A DNA stretch of 64,000 nucleotides from Flaccisagitta enflata. Lineage: Eukaryota > Chaetognatha > Sagittoidea > Aphragmophora. The stretch covers positions 44,764,001-44,828,000 of the forward strand of contig OZ231127.1 of assembly GCA_965153355.1 (NCBI GenBank), read 5' to 3'. How positions within the stretch are numbered: the first letter of the stretch is position 1; every line of letters begins with the position of its first letter. Under the pieces are notes generated by a model. That model was not told the DNA's origin and did no database searches. It worked only from the letters and a program-made list of their open reading frames with translations. The position numbers and the translations under genes are program-made. This document shows positions 1 through 12,600 of this stretch, piece by piece.

Positions 1-9
1 ACCTATGCA

Positions 10-178
10 CACCAAATTTCAGCTCTCTAGCTTAATTAGAAGCAGAGATATAGCCGATTTACTTTTGTATATAAAAACTGCATTTTTTTGAAAAAAGGGC
101 ATTTTTGAGAAAAATACACCCAAAAGTAAATCGGCTATATCTCCGCTTCTAATACAGCTAGAGAGCTGAAATTTGGTA
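10..178. repeat. 169-bp perfect-looking hairpin (MITE-like foldback)
   Basis: Bases 10-68 are the near-exact reverse complement of 119-178. The arms are about 59 bp with two or three mismatches (for example agcagag against agcggag) and the loop is a 50-bp T/A-rich stretch. No coding potential is seen. It looks like a short non-autonomous inverted-repeat element or a hairpin source. No second copy was noticed in the window. Confidence 0.8.
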
Positions 179-459
179 TGGACATGTATAAAACACATAT
201 TTTTTGCTCATAAAATTTCATTGCCCTCACTCTAGCGGTTTGGCGATGGCATGTTTTTCAAGATTTTAAAGGAATTTTTTAGATAGGTGCTCAAATTTTT
301 TTGACCTGCACTTATCGTTATCATGATCCATATAACTTTAAACACTTGTATGCAAATTTTCAAGCTTTGTTCCGGAAAAGCTGAGTTTGCTCAATGTCAT
401 GCATCAACAGACTGGACTACCTATCTTAGGTTTGTAGAGGGCGAAGAAGTCAGAAGGTT
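179..459. other. No recognisable feature
   Basis: AT-rich sequence between a hairpin and a family A element. I see no coding exon, RNA gene or repeat that I can support. Confidence 0.5.
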
Positions 460-667
460 AACAAGGCCGGATACACGGCTACCCCAGTCGCGTGCGGGTG
501 GGCAGGAGCAGTGCTGGAGAAGGTCACCAGGGCAGGAGCCGTATGCTCAAAAAGCTCAAAAACGCCAAAAAAGTAAAAAGGGGACCGACCGACCGACCAA
601 CCGACCGACCGACCGACCGACGGACCGACATAGCGGGGTGTAGAGTCGCGGAGCACGCGACTAAAAA
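460..667 (+). mobile_element. Family A short element, GTGC class
   Basis: Starts acaaggccggatacacggc, then the subterminal AGTCGCGTGC and gggtgggcagg. The middle is a (GACC)n tract at about 584-630. It ends gcggggtgtagagtcgcgga then GCACGCGACTAAAAA. The left AGTCGCGTGC is the exact reverse complement of the right GCACGCGACT. It lies in the intron after the 676-1105 exon and ends 8 bases from that exon's splice donor. Confidence 0.85.
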
Positions 668-675
668 TATCCTAC

Positions 676-1105
676 CTTTAACGACCATAAATCGTGCTAT
701 TGTCAGGAGGTGGGCGGCCGCTTGTATCTTGTGATCAGATCTGCATGATGACGCCAACAAATTCAGTGCAAGCATCCTTTCCGAGTCGACGATCACATCG
801 AGATGCTGTTTGAGATCGTCGGGACAATCTTCTTTCAACATCGGCTCGCGCATCTCCAAATACATGGTCAAGTCATTGACGGCATCCTCTTCTTCCGGCG
901 TCCATGACTGGCATCGGCCGTCTTCCCGGTCGTCATGGTGATTTCCGTCACCATCGTTACAGCAATACGATATTTTCTTTGAGCCGCCGTTGTCCTCGCA
1001 ACAACAGCAAAAAGATTGAAACCAATCTTCCAGCTCGTCCACGAGGTCATGCCATTCTTCCGCAAACGACATATACCACTCATTCTTGTGTTTTTTCTCA
1101 GTCAT
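676..1105 (-). CDS. Coding exon of an unrecognised acidic, Cys-rich protein (partial gene)
   Basis: An open frame of about 143 codons begins MTEKKHKNEWYMSFAEEWHD, includes the run FCCCCED, a His/Asp-rich patch, and an acidic helix-like stretch around DLTMYLEMREPMLKEDCPDD. It ends at a plausible donor, AAAG|GTAGGA, after which the frame runs into a family A repeat. This fixes the exon end at 676. The ATG at 1105 may be the true start. An acceptor-like ttttcaag lies 24 bases upstream with the frame open between, so the exon could instead be internal. Any later exons would lie beyond the left edge of the window. I do not recognise a family. Real coding is supported by the amino-acid composition and the clean donor only. 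Confidence 0.5.
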
Positions 1106-1584
1106 GATGCCGGTCTCAATTGATATCTTGAAAATGAGTACACATTATCAACAGAAAGTTGATAAAGCTGACTTTCAACAGTTTTTCAGCGTTTTGCAAG
1201 CTCACACGCGACATCCGCGAGTAAGCGCAGATTTTCAGCGCTACGGCAAACGCAATACTTAAAGATCCATCAGCGTATGAATTTAGGGCACGTTGACATC
1301 TGAAGTTGGACCAATAAGAAAATATAAAGCGATGTACTACCAACGCGAATTTAACATGATATTGTATAATCTACTAACGGTCTAATTCAATCGAGGACAA
1401 ACTATCATACCCCTGAACTCAGCAGGTGGCTTCATTTTCAAAATTTCTATCCTTTCTTGATCGCTCCCGCGCCCCCTATTGACACTGCCTTCTTAAAGTA
1501 ACAACTACAGTAGAAAACAATCAAGCACGACATTACAAATGCTCGCCGGATCAAAAAGGCTCAATTCCAAAGAACATCACTAAC
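1106..1584. other. Intergenic gap between two minus-strand genes
   Basis: This holds the 3' flank of the RING gene and the 5' flank of the 676-1105 exon. I see no obvious AATAAA on the minus strand and no repeat. Confidence 0.4.
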
Positions 1585-3737
1585 TCACAAGCCACCTTCA
1601 ACGCCACCATTCCCTCCCCCACCTTCTGCACCGGGAATATCAATCTGGGTCCTGCAAATTGGGCATTGAGGCCGCTGCGCCAACCAAGGATCGATACAGT
1701 CCTTGTGAAACCTGTGGAAGCACAGCAAGAGTCTCAACGGATCTCCTACAACATAGTCGCACATACAAATTGAGCATTGGACGCGATCGGGATCCACGGC
1801 GGACGCGGAAGACGATTCTGCGGCGGGCGTTAAAGAAGTGGAAGAGGATGAAGCTCCGTGTTTCGACTCTTTGTGAGACCGTTTTCCGCTGGATTTCTTC
1901 GATGACTTGGTCGACGAGGCTTTTCCGCTTGTCTTCTCCGCGGTTCCGACGGCTGTCGTTGAGATCTTGGGTTGAGTAAAGGCGATTACGGGTAACCTAT
2001 TGATTTGGCACTCTTTTAATCCAGCCGGTTGTTGATCGTCGTTCTGCTGTTGTTCTTCGTCGCTGTTGAGATAAACCGTAGTCAGCGATGAATCGTCGTC
2101 GTCGTCGTTCCGTCTTCTCTCACCATCTCTCTCGGCGTCGTCATCATCGGCGAGATTAAATCGCATGATACTGTCATTATCATCATCATCTTCGCTGTCA
2201 TCGTCGGCCCGAGAGGAGAATATTTCTGACGCCGCGAACATGTCCGATAGAATACCGGCCACGCCTTGTCGTTGGCGCTGCCGTAATTGCAATAAACGCC
2301 GCCTTCCGAACAGCCCGCTTAACAGACTACCACCACTAAAATTGCCGGTCGATGAGGAAGCGGTTTGATCGTTCTCATCTTCATTGCCGTCGTCGTCTTC
2401 TGATGTTGCGGGGCTTTCCGCATTTGAATTACCATCGCCATTTTCGTCGTCGTCACTCGATCCCCCCGTCGCGCTCCCACTGTCGTCACGTCTATTGGCG
2501 CCAGTTCGATTCCGAGTTTGACGTCGGTTTTGACCGCGCTGAGGTTGTTGACGACGGCGTCGACGATCACTTCCGCTTTCAATGGAGGAGACAGAGTCAA
2601 CGGATCGGATAGATGACTGAGAAGAGGAGGTAGAGTCTGAGGCGTCGGAGGAGGAAGAAGAGGATGGGGAAGACGAGGAGGAGGAAGAAGATGAGGACCT
2701 GGCCGCTCTCGTGTTTCGGCGAGACGTGGTTGACGTAGTCGTCGTTGTCGTTGCTTGACCATTTTGTCGTCGTCTTCTTCCTCCTTGCGTCGTGGTTGTT
2801 GTGGTGGTGATGGTAGCGGGTCTCCGCGAAGAAGATGCGGAAGACACCGTGATGCGAGATCGAACGTTCCGAGCGGTTGAAGTAGATGACGGCGCGGCGG
2901 CGCGTCTCGTAGTCGATGTGGCTGTAATCCCACGCGATGTCGTCGTCGACGTGGTAGAAGCTGCCCTCCTCCCATCCTGTCCCACGCCGCGACGACGCTG
3001 ATTTTGCTGACGAGAGGACGATAACGACGTGGAAGAGGCGGCAGTCGGTGCTCGTCGAGAGGAAGACGATGTGGCAACCGCATCGGCCGCGGCAGGAGCT
3101 CGTCGACGCGAATCAATCGGTCTCCTAGAAGACGTCGCCCTATTGAAAGAAGAGGAGGAAGAAGGCGGAGGAGGAGGAGGTAGACCAGAACGTGACTGTG
3201 AAGACCGAGTAGTTGAATGTTGACGGTCATGACGTAGACGGTTGGAGGACTCCGGCTCTTGACGTCGAGGACGGGATGATGATTCATTAGATGCACGTCG
3301 CGATGACCCATCACTGGATGGAAACAAGAATGGATCCATTTCAATTTCACTTACAATGTTGACTGTCAGGAAGTGAGTAAATGAGTGAGTGAGCGAGTTC
3401 GAAAGAGAGAAAGCTCGAGAGAGCGCTTGAGAGAGAGAGAGAGAGCGCTTGAGAGAGAGAGAGCTTGAGAGAGAGAGAGAGAGCTAGAAGAGAGAGCTAG
3501 AAGCTAGAGAGAGGCCTAGAGAGGAGAGAAGCTAGAGAAGCGAGAGAAGCATGAAGAGCTAGAAGGCGCGAGAAGAAGAGCGAGAGAAGCTAGAAGCCGA
3601 AGAGCTGAAAGCACTGAGAAACTAGAAGAAGAGAGAGAGCTAGAGAAGCTAGAGAGAGAGCTAGAGAGAGAGAGCTAGAGCTAGAAGCTAGAGAGAGAGA
3701 GAGAGCTAGAGAAGAAGCAGAAAACGAAGAGCGAGAC

Positions 3738-3784
<47 letters not shown>

Positions 3785-6252
3785 ATGCAGGAACAAAATT
3801 AACGATTAAACAGTCGCCAAAGCGTTAGATGCTCAGCGGTACTCGATGCCGCTTGTTGAGATTAAGTGGGGATTAGATAGTAAGAGGGGCAGCAGCCCTG
3901 AATAGACCTATGCCTAGCAGTTTATGGTAAGTTTGGACCACGAGGCTGGAATTTTTTCGCGGTCATAATCGGAAACTATGGTCTGTAGATGAAAAGGTAG
4001 AACATGGTCAATTGCAACAAAGCCTCTGAGCTTCAATTTCAATGGAAAATTAAACAGAATGGTTGCACAATCGTTCGCCAAGAGTTGAGAGACAGGTTAA
4101 TTACACATTAAAAGTCATGTTGTTTCTGATATTACATGAAATACATTTCAGCACTTCAACACACAGCTTTTAACAGAACAATAACATGCTGAAAAAATTT
4201 CATCTCCATCGTTCACCTAGAAAATAATTGAGAGTCGTTACCGTAATTACAACCATATGCAAATTAGGAGCAAAACCGGGACTTTGAACAAAACCGAAGA
4301 TGATCAAAATTCAAGAAAAGAAAATCGGTAAAAGCCTTCAAATTAGTAACCCCATGTCCTAGTGTTATATTCCCATAGAATAATGTTTTGCATATTGGCA
4401 CACCCGACAATCGCAGTATTTCTAATGCAAGATTTCACATTGTTCGACTCCCGCATAGGGATAGACGGACAAACAGACGGATGGACAATACCTCTTGTTG
4501 AGACCGCCATTAAAAATGAAAATGGGATGGCATGTAACAAGTGGCAAAATTAATCTGATGAAATTCGATGAAGAAACGTTCATACCCTGAAGAATCCGCA
4601 TCCATTTGTATGCTTGAGGCTGATTCACGATTTCTTCGATGACGCCTTCGTCTGCGGGGACGTGGTGACGGCGAAGGTAGGGGCGGCGAGTTTCGAGTGC
4701 CACCAGCTGCATCATCTTCTTTCTCTTCATCATCTCCCTCCTCATCCTCCTGCGAGGACGTCACGTAAGAAGACTCGGTCAAAGGAGTTTCGTCACCTTC
4801 ATCGCCATTGGTCGCATCACTGTCGTCATCATCGTCGGCGTTTCGGTTTCGGTTTCGACTCGTTCTTTTATTTCTCCGTCTTGGAGGACTCGACCGATCC
4901 GAATCGAGAGAATCCGAGGAAGAGGACGATGAAGTCGCGGCATTTCGCCGGTTGTTTTTCGCTCTTCCTCTGGGAGCGACGTCGTCAGTGTCGGCAGATG
5001 TGTCATCCGTCGTAACATCCCGATCGTTATCACGTATCGGCCAAACCATTTTGGCTTTTTTCCGCGGACGCCGTGAAGAAGAGGAGGCGTTAGTAGCTGC
5101 TAAAGCCGCCGCGCCTCTTTGTCGTGAGTTACTGGAGGAAACTCGGCCGTTTCTCGCGGAAGAATTGCCGGCGGCTCTAGATGATGGTGCCGCCGAAGTG
5201 CTTGGTCCGCCACCACCACGCGTAGTGGTCAATGAAGAGGTAGTAGAAGAAGAAGCGGCACCTGCGGTGTTTAGTCTGGATCCTGAGCGACGAATGGCGG
5301 CGGTGCTAATGATACGTCGGCCAGAAGTAACGCCGGTGGAAGACCGGCGCTGTCGGCGTCGTTGATTTGATTCTGAATCGTTTGTCGACGCCGCGCGTTG
5401 TTGTTGGCGAGAAGATACGGCGCGCGAGGAAGATGATGTAACGGCGGTGGTGCCTCCAGTTGCTGGCGTACGGCTAGAAGCGGTGTGGCGGTTTGAACGA
5501 CTAGATGTGGACGGATTCATGGCTGGACTTACTTGCCGTCGACGATCAGATCGCGACGCCGGCACAGAAAGACTTGGACGATGGGAGGATGCACGTCGGT
5601 TACCCACCACATCTTGTTTCCAGAGAGGGTGAATAAATAAGGCCACGTTAACACATATGGATTACAATCAAATTGCTGAGCCCGAAAGAGAAAGCTTCGT
5701 ATGACGCATCAACTTGTACCCTATGAAATCCCTAAAAATACACTTTTGCTTATTCTAACCAACACTCTTCTTCTTTGCCCACACAAAAATCAAATTACCA
5801 TCGTCTCGATCATCGTCGTCCATCGTACGCGATTCCTCAGAGTCGGATTCAGGCGAATCCCGCGCTGGAAACCTCGGCCGCGTCCTCGACCTCAAAGGCT
5901 TTGTTGACGAAGCACTTGATGATCCCGATGAAGAATGAGTGGAAAGTCTCGACGACAGAGAACGCGTAGTTGGGTTGTTGGCCGCTCGTGGCGCGTCCCT
6001 GAAGGAAGCGGCCGCGCGGCCCGCAACGGCGGACCTGGAGTGATTCGTCATTGATGAAGAAGAGGATGCAACGGCTGACGTTGACGCGGCGAGGGATGAG
6101 TTATGCCGCAAGAAAGGAGCGAGCGAAAGTCCCGAAAGAAAGTCGCCGCCTGGCGTTGACGAGGCTCTTGAAGAAGCTGATGAACCACGTGACGGCTGGG
6201 TATGTTGACCAGAGCGAGAGGAGAAAATACTACGGGACGTCGTTGTGGTCAT
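1585..6252 (-). CDS. Ser/Arg-rich RING-H2 finger protein, probable E3 ubiquitin ligase
   Basis: Three long minus-strand open blocks share one unusual composition: runs of Ser, Thr and Arg with Asp/Glu clusters. They are 5799-6252 (from ATG 6252, donor GATG|GTAATT), 4586-5612 (acceptor aaacaag, donor TTCAGG|GTATGA) and about 3349-1585 (acceptor gtaag, stop TGA). The phases join (1, then 2) to give about 1081 residues. The acceptor of the last exon is not the first AG after the pyrimidine tract, so the last exon might instead be a separate gene starting at ATG 3339. The C-terminus has a canonical RING-H2: CSIC, then CFHRFHKDC, then CPIC (C-x2-C...C-x-H-x2-H-x2-C...C-x2-C), closest in feel to RNF11/Arkadia-type fingers. 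Such fingers bind zinc and an E2 enzyme. The substrate and location cannot be told. The basic/acidic low-complexity body suggests a nuclear or scaffold role by inference. Confidence 0.65.
3395..3785. repeat. Purine-rich (GA)n / AGCTAGAGAG low-complexity tract
   Basis: About 390 bases of GAGA with interspersed gctaga motifs, ending in a pure (GA) run at 3740-3781. It lies in the last intron of the RING gene. ORFs here on the minus strand are low-complexity artefacts. Confidence 0.85.
3809..3900 (-). mobile_element. Family B right-end fragment
   Basis: Read on the minus strand it gives the family B right end: gggctgctgcccctc, then gcatcgagtaccgctgagc, atctaacgc, tttggcgactgtt. The rest of the element is absent. 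It sits in the intron between the last two RING-gene exons. Confidence 0.7.
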
Positions 6253-6373
6253 GGCGCGAACAAGATACCGTTAGAATGGGGTAGAACTAATTCAAATTTT
6301 CTTTATTCCAGCGCGGAGAACCGAGAGAGCGAAGCACGATAACCATGGTCTTTACTCGCATCGAGTCAATGTA

Positions 6374-6379
6374 TTTATT
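6374..6379 (-). promoter_or_regulatory. Candidate polyadenylation signal of UBXN6
   Basis: AATAAA on the minus strand, about 320 bases after the UBXN6 stop codon and 120 bases before the RING gene's first exon. It is the first such motif I see downstream, but it is unproven. Confidence 0.3.
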
Positions 6380-6699
6380 GATGTTCGATGATTGTCCAGA
6401 ACATCACATCATCACACCTACGATGAGAGTAGTACTTTAATAAATAAGCCGACACAAACATGGGAAAAAGATCACGGTAAGACGGTCATCCACAGACAAT
6501 TAAAAAAATTTCATAAACCCATCCCCGTGCACCCCCTCTTCTAAAACAGATGATCAAGTAAATGAAATAAAAAGAGAATTCTTTAGACTTAAAAGAAACT
6601 AAGGGAAAGAGGTTTAGTTGTTTCCGGACAACTGCAATAATGTTCCATTTAATATCAAGGAAATTGCAAAAATACGGCTTCCACGCATAATCATGACAC

Positions 6700-9600
6700 T
6701 CATAATCTTTCAATGTTCTGCAATAATTCGTCCTTGACGAAATAAAAGTCACTTCCGAAGGATTGTCTGCATTGGGCCAGGAGTTCCTCGTCAAAGGTGA
6801 CGTTGACGACGGCGGAAGGCACGAGCGCTAATTCGGCGAGAGTCTTGGTGCCGTGTTCTTCCTCGTCAAGGCGACCGCCGGCAGAAGGCGCGATCACGGC
6901 AAACGGAAGCCAATCCACCGACAGAGATTCGCGGATGAAGGAAACGAGCGTCAAGAATGGCGAACGCGTCGTAAACGTCCCTGTTTTTTTTCCATCATGA
7001 AAAAGCAAAGGAGGAATTTGGGCGTAATTTGGGAGGAGTTGTGTAATTCTTTTTTTATATGAGTAAGTGCGCAGTAGGTTGCGTCAGGGCTTGAGAAAAT
7101 GAAGTAAACATAATGAGAACACAAAGCTAGTTTTATAATCCTAATATCCGGAAAAAAGATTAATAACAGTACCAAGAAATGTCCAATAGATGCGTCCTCT
7201 TTTGATGTAAGATAATGAGGCGCAACGATAACATTTAGTAACATTTTAGCAACATTTTAGCACAAGTTTTGCACCATTTTGCACCATTTTAGCAAAGTTT
7301 TAGCATCATTTCAGCATCATTTTAGCATCATTTTTGCAACATTTCTTTCATCTCTTTTCATTTCATTTCATTTCTTTCATTTCTTTTCATCTCTTTCCCC
7401 CCACGCCTCCCTCTTCACACCTCCAGCCCATCTAAAGAACTGTAAAGAGAAATAAAGTTACATGACATGACTTGAATAGACATGAAGAGACAGGAAAGAC
7501 ATGAAGAGACAGGAAAGACATGAAGAGACAGAAAAGACATGAAGAGACAGGAAAGACATGAAGAGACAGGAAAGACATGAAGAGACAGGAAAGACATGAA
7601 GAGACAGGAAAGACATGAAGAGACAGGAAAGACATGAAGAGACAGGAAAGACATGAAGAGACAGGAAAGACATGAAGAGACAGGAAAGACATGAAGAGAC
7701 AGGAAAGACATGAAGAGACAGGAAAGACATGAAGAGACAGGAAAGACATGAAGAGACAGGAAAGACATGAAGAGACAGGAAAGACATGAAGAGACAGGAA
7801 AGACATGAAGAGACAGGAAAGACATGAAGAGACAGGAAAGACATGAAGAGACAGGAAAGACATGAAGAGACAGGAAAGACATGAAGAGACAGGAAAGACA
7901 TGAAGAGACAGGAAAGACATGAAGAGACAGGAAAGACATGAAGAGACAGGAAAGACATGAAGAGACAGGAAAGACATGAAGAGACAGGAAAGACATGAAG
8001 AGACAGGAAAGACATGAAGAGACAGGAAAGACATGAAGAGACAGGAAAGACATGAAGAGACAGGAAAGACATGAAGAGACAGGAAAGACATGAAGAGACA
8101 GGAAAGACATGAAGAGACAGGAAAGACATGAAGAGACAGGAAAGACATGAAGAGACAGGAAAGACATGAAGAGACAGGAAAGACATGAAGAGACAGGAAA
8201 GACATGAAGAGACAGGAAAGACATGAAGAGACAGGAAAGACATGAAGAGACAGGAAAGACATGAAGAGACAGGAAAGACATGAAGAGACAGGAAAGACAT
8301 GAAGAGACAGGAAAGACATGAAGAGACAGGAAAGACAAAGAGACAGAAAAACATAAAGAGACAGAAAAACATGAAGAGACAGGAAGGACATGAAGAGACA
8401 GGAAGGACATGAAGGACGAAGAGACAGGAAGGACATGAGGAGACAGGAAGGACATGAAGAGACAGGAAGGACATGAAGAGACAGGAAGGACATGAAGAGA
8501 CAGGAAAGACGTGAAAAGACGGGAGAGACGGGAAACACATGAAGAGACGGGAAAGACGTGAAGAGATGGGAAAGATGAGAAGAGACGGGAAAGACGTGAA
8601 GAGACGGGAAAGACGTGAAGAGACGGGAAAGACGTGCAGAGACGGGAAAGACGTGAAGAGACGGGAAAGACGTGCAGAGACGGAAAAGACGCGAAGAGAT
8701 GGGAAAGACGCAAAGAGACGGGAAAGATGCGAAGAGACGGGAAAGATGTGATAGAGACAGGAAAGATGTGAAGAGACAGGAAAGATGTGAAGAGACAGGA
8801 AAGACGTGAAGAGACACGAAAGACGTGAAGAGACAGGAAAGATGTGGCAGGAAAGACGTGAAGAGACAGGAAAGACGTGAAGAGACAGGAAAGACGTGAA
8901 GAGACAGGAAAGACGTGAAGAGACAGGAAAGACGTGAAGAGACAGGAAAGACGTGAAGAGACAGGAAAGACGTGAAGAGACAGGAACGACGTGAAGAGAC
9001 AGGAACGACGTGAAGAGACAGGAAAGACGTGAAGAGACAGGGAAGACGAAGAGACAGGGAAGACGAAGAGACAGGAAAGACGTGAGACAGGAAAGACGTG
9101 GAGACAGGAAAGATTTGAAGAGACAGGAACAGGGTGGAAAAGGCTAAAATCTTTTTAGTAACTTTGCAGCACTTTTTGGCACTTTTTGGCACTTTTTGGC
9201 ACTTTTTAGCACATTTTAGCACTTTTCAGCACATTTTAGCACTTTTCAGCACAATTTTCCACTAAAGGGGGAGCGCTAAAAAGTTTTTAGCACACTTTTC
9301 CAGCTACGGGGGACCACTAAAGTTTTTAGCATTAATTTTTCAGCTAAAAAAGTTACTAAAATTTTCTTAAACCTGCGTGCACTAAAAACCTGCTAAAAAT
9401 GGCTAAAACCCTGAAAAAGAGTCTGTTGAAAAGAGGTTCATAAAGAATGTTACAGAAAAAGAAAACTGTACTAAAAAAATACTAAAATGTTAATAAAAAG
9501 TTGATAATGTTTTGCATACTGACACACCCGAATGCTACATCCTGATAAATGACTCAAAAAAAAGGCATTCCACTTGAAAATGATAGACATGATAATTGAT

Positions 9601-12600
9601 AAATAACTCAAACGGTAGGTAATCTGCCAGACATTAAAGAATGGCATTTTCACAAATCTATACCTTGAAGAATAAGACCGTTGGGGAATCTAACTCGGAT
9701 GGCGGTGTAGCGATACTTGCGCAACTCCCGTTGTTCGTCGCGTTCTCTCATCGCTTTTGTCCGCAGCATCCCCATCTTTTCGACGGCTTCTTTTCGCAGT
9801 TCCGCTTCACGCTTTAATTCCTCTGCAGAGAAAAAAAAGAGTATAAAATATCTTATTAATTTCTTATGATTTTTACATGAGGGAAAGCTCTTTTCAGGGT
9901 CAATATCAATTCTTCGGTATAAAATGTACAGTACGTTGGGAGCAATGACGATCTAGACTGGAGGATAAATTTTAGGTATCTTAATTTCATTTACATCATG
10001 AAATACTTAAGATCTAGGCCAATTAAAGGTTGCGTTTTTGAGTGAATGCATTTGTGTCTCTGAAACCTCAATTTGTGACTAGACCTCATCAAGACTTCAT
10101 TTTTCAAGGTTGTGACCAACTTCATTTGATCAGGTGAAAAATATTATATCATTTTGAAAAAAAATTAGTTCAATTGGATCATTTTTACAGGTTTTACGGC
10201 TATGTCTAATAAACAAAAGTTATGCAAATTAATTTTTGGGCAAAACTGAAAACAGCCATAAAACCTGTAAAAATAAATAGATTGAGTTGATTTTTTTTTC
10301 AAAATTAAACAAAAATTTTCACCCAATCTATCAAAATGGGTTAAAACTTTGAAAAATAAAGTTTTGATCAGGTCAAGTTGCAAGTTGAAGTTTGAGAGAC
10401 GCAAACATTTTCACTCAATAAAGCAACCTTTAATAAACTTAGATCTTAAATATTTTATGATTCAAATGAAACTAACGTATCTAAAATCTATCCTCCAGTC
10501 TAGGTCTTCACTGCTCCTATCGTACTGTTCCTACTGACATCACAATCAATGAGGATTATTTTCGACCCAAATGAGGTTAAGGCCCACTGTGTGGGCAGGA
10601 GCAGTGCGGGCAAAGGCCGCAAAACACAAAAAAAATAGTAAAACATGGCGTACCGACCAACGGACGGACGGACAAAGCGGGGTGTAGAGCCTTGATCATG
10701 CGCAGAAAAAAAATGAAAGACCTGTCAGGTTAGTGAAGACACACGGGATGACGATCTCAAAAGATCCTACCCCGACGAGGTGCTCCAAAAGAGGCTATTT
10801 CTTACATTTTCTATTTGTTCTTCTAATCCATTATAAGACTCAGAATGAAGATGTCGAGGTGAGCACCCCGAGCACCAACAGGCAACCAAGAAAAGATCAT
10901 ATACACGTGAAAAAAAGTGAAAAAGAAGACAAGAATATATATGAAGTGGGATCAAAGACGAAGCTCAAAAAAATAAAAAGCACGAAGAAAAAAAGAAAAG
11001 CAAATCCCGGGAAAACATGAAAAAAGGTTGGAAAATAGTCAAGTGAAAGAAATCAATAGATAGTTCGATTTCTCACAAGAAAAAAAAAATTCCAGGAAGA
11101 AACATTACTCTGATAGAAACAAGGCCGCATCTGCGACACGGAATAAACTACTTTGCAACTAAAGTAAAGAGGCACAAAGGACAGTGGCATGGCATGGCAT
11201 GGCATATATTTCTATTGTGCTAAAACCCGGCAGATGGACTGATAGCAGCCTACACCCGGACAAAACCGGATACACGGCTACCCTAGTCGCGTGCGGGTGG
11301 GCAGGAGTTGTGCTGGAGAAGGTCACTAGGGCATTTGTGCGGGAGCAGTAAAGCACAATCACAAAAAGCTAAAAAACTTCGAAAAAGTAAAAAGGGGACC
11401 GACCTACCGACCGATGGACCGACATAGCGGGGTGTAGAGTCGCGTAACACGCGAAAAAAAGATGATGAACATAGTTTGTGTTATAAGTTGCGTGCAGCCG
11501 ACTTATCCCAGCTTTGTCGGTCCGCCGGACCATCACATATAACCATTCCAGCACAACCATTCCTTGGCACAAATTCTTTACTCATTCGATAAAACTGAGA
11601 AAAAAGAGACCACTGACTCACTGAAAAGTGTTGAAAATTGACTGGAAGATCAGAGGATCGGCCAAGTCTCTTTGTCTTGGATATTTATGCTCCCATTGCG
11701 GAAAAATCGGCTTTTCGAGGCAGCCTCGACTAAATCAAAAGCCGATTCTGAAGAGAGTTGCGCGTGGAAAGCAACACCCCCCCCCCCCATGCCCTTTTTC
11801 ATTACCGTGGTTTGTAGTCAAGCGGATGCAGGACCAGTTATAGTTAGGGCCTTTAAAGAGTGACAGAGGTTTCCGTTTTAAATGCATCTTTCTGGTTTTA
11901 TGTCGCAACATGGTAGATCCGACTGAGAACCCGATGCGTCAAGATCGCTGAGCCCTTTAACATCGTTAGGCAAAACCGCGCAAGACAGTCAACTCGTTAG
12001 GACTCAATTAGAATAGATTTACAAACCAGACCAAAAAGAAAAGAGCTCGATAACACACGTTCTGGTCAAGTTATCTGTTCCCTGTCCAACGGTCCATCCC
12101 CTTCATCTTCCCCCCATCCCCCCTTCATGCATCCTTTTCACACCCTGGTTAGCTAGATAATTCTTCTTTCTCTAGAGACCTATTAATACGACTTTGCTGC
12201 CTTTCCTCATTCAGCCAAGATGAATCATCGCGCACTCATTCGTTCATCACAAGGAGCAAACAGAGCGGAAAGAGAAAAAGAACTGTTCACAACCCGTTAA
12301 TATTCTAACAAAAAGATGAGACACACTTTTACAAGACTCGATCTCGACCTTGAGCAGGAGATGCACTTTTAGTTGAGACAAGTTACTCAGGGTTACGATA
12401 GCAGAGATACCTACCGACTATTGTTACGGACGGACGGACAAAGCCTCTCACACGATGCCATAAATTCAACCATAGATCTCATAAAACTTTTTCAATCTCG
12501 ACAGCATTCTAGCCATTTACATTAGCTTTCGTATCTCAAATTAATAAACAAGTGACGCGGGGTCACAATATCGTTGCGGGCGGGTGGGCAGGGGCATCCA

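Noticed and set aside
7415-9222. ORFs of 596, 432 and 360 codons on the minus strand
   Set aside because: They are readings of the 19-bp minisatellite in three frames, inside a UBXN6 intron.
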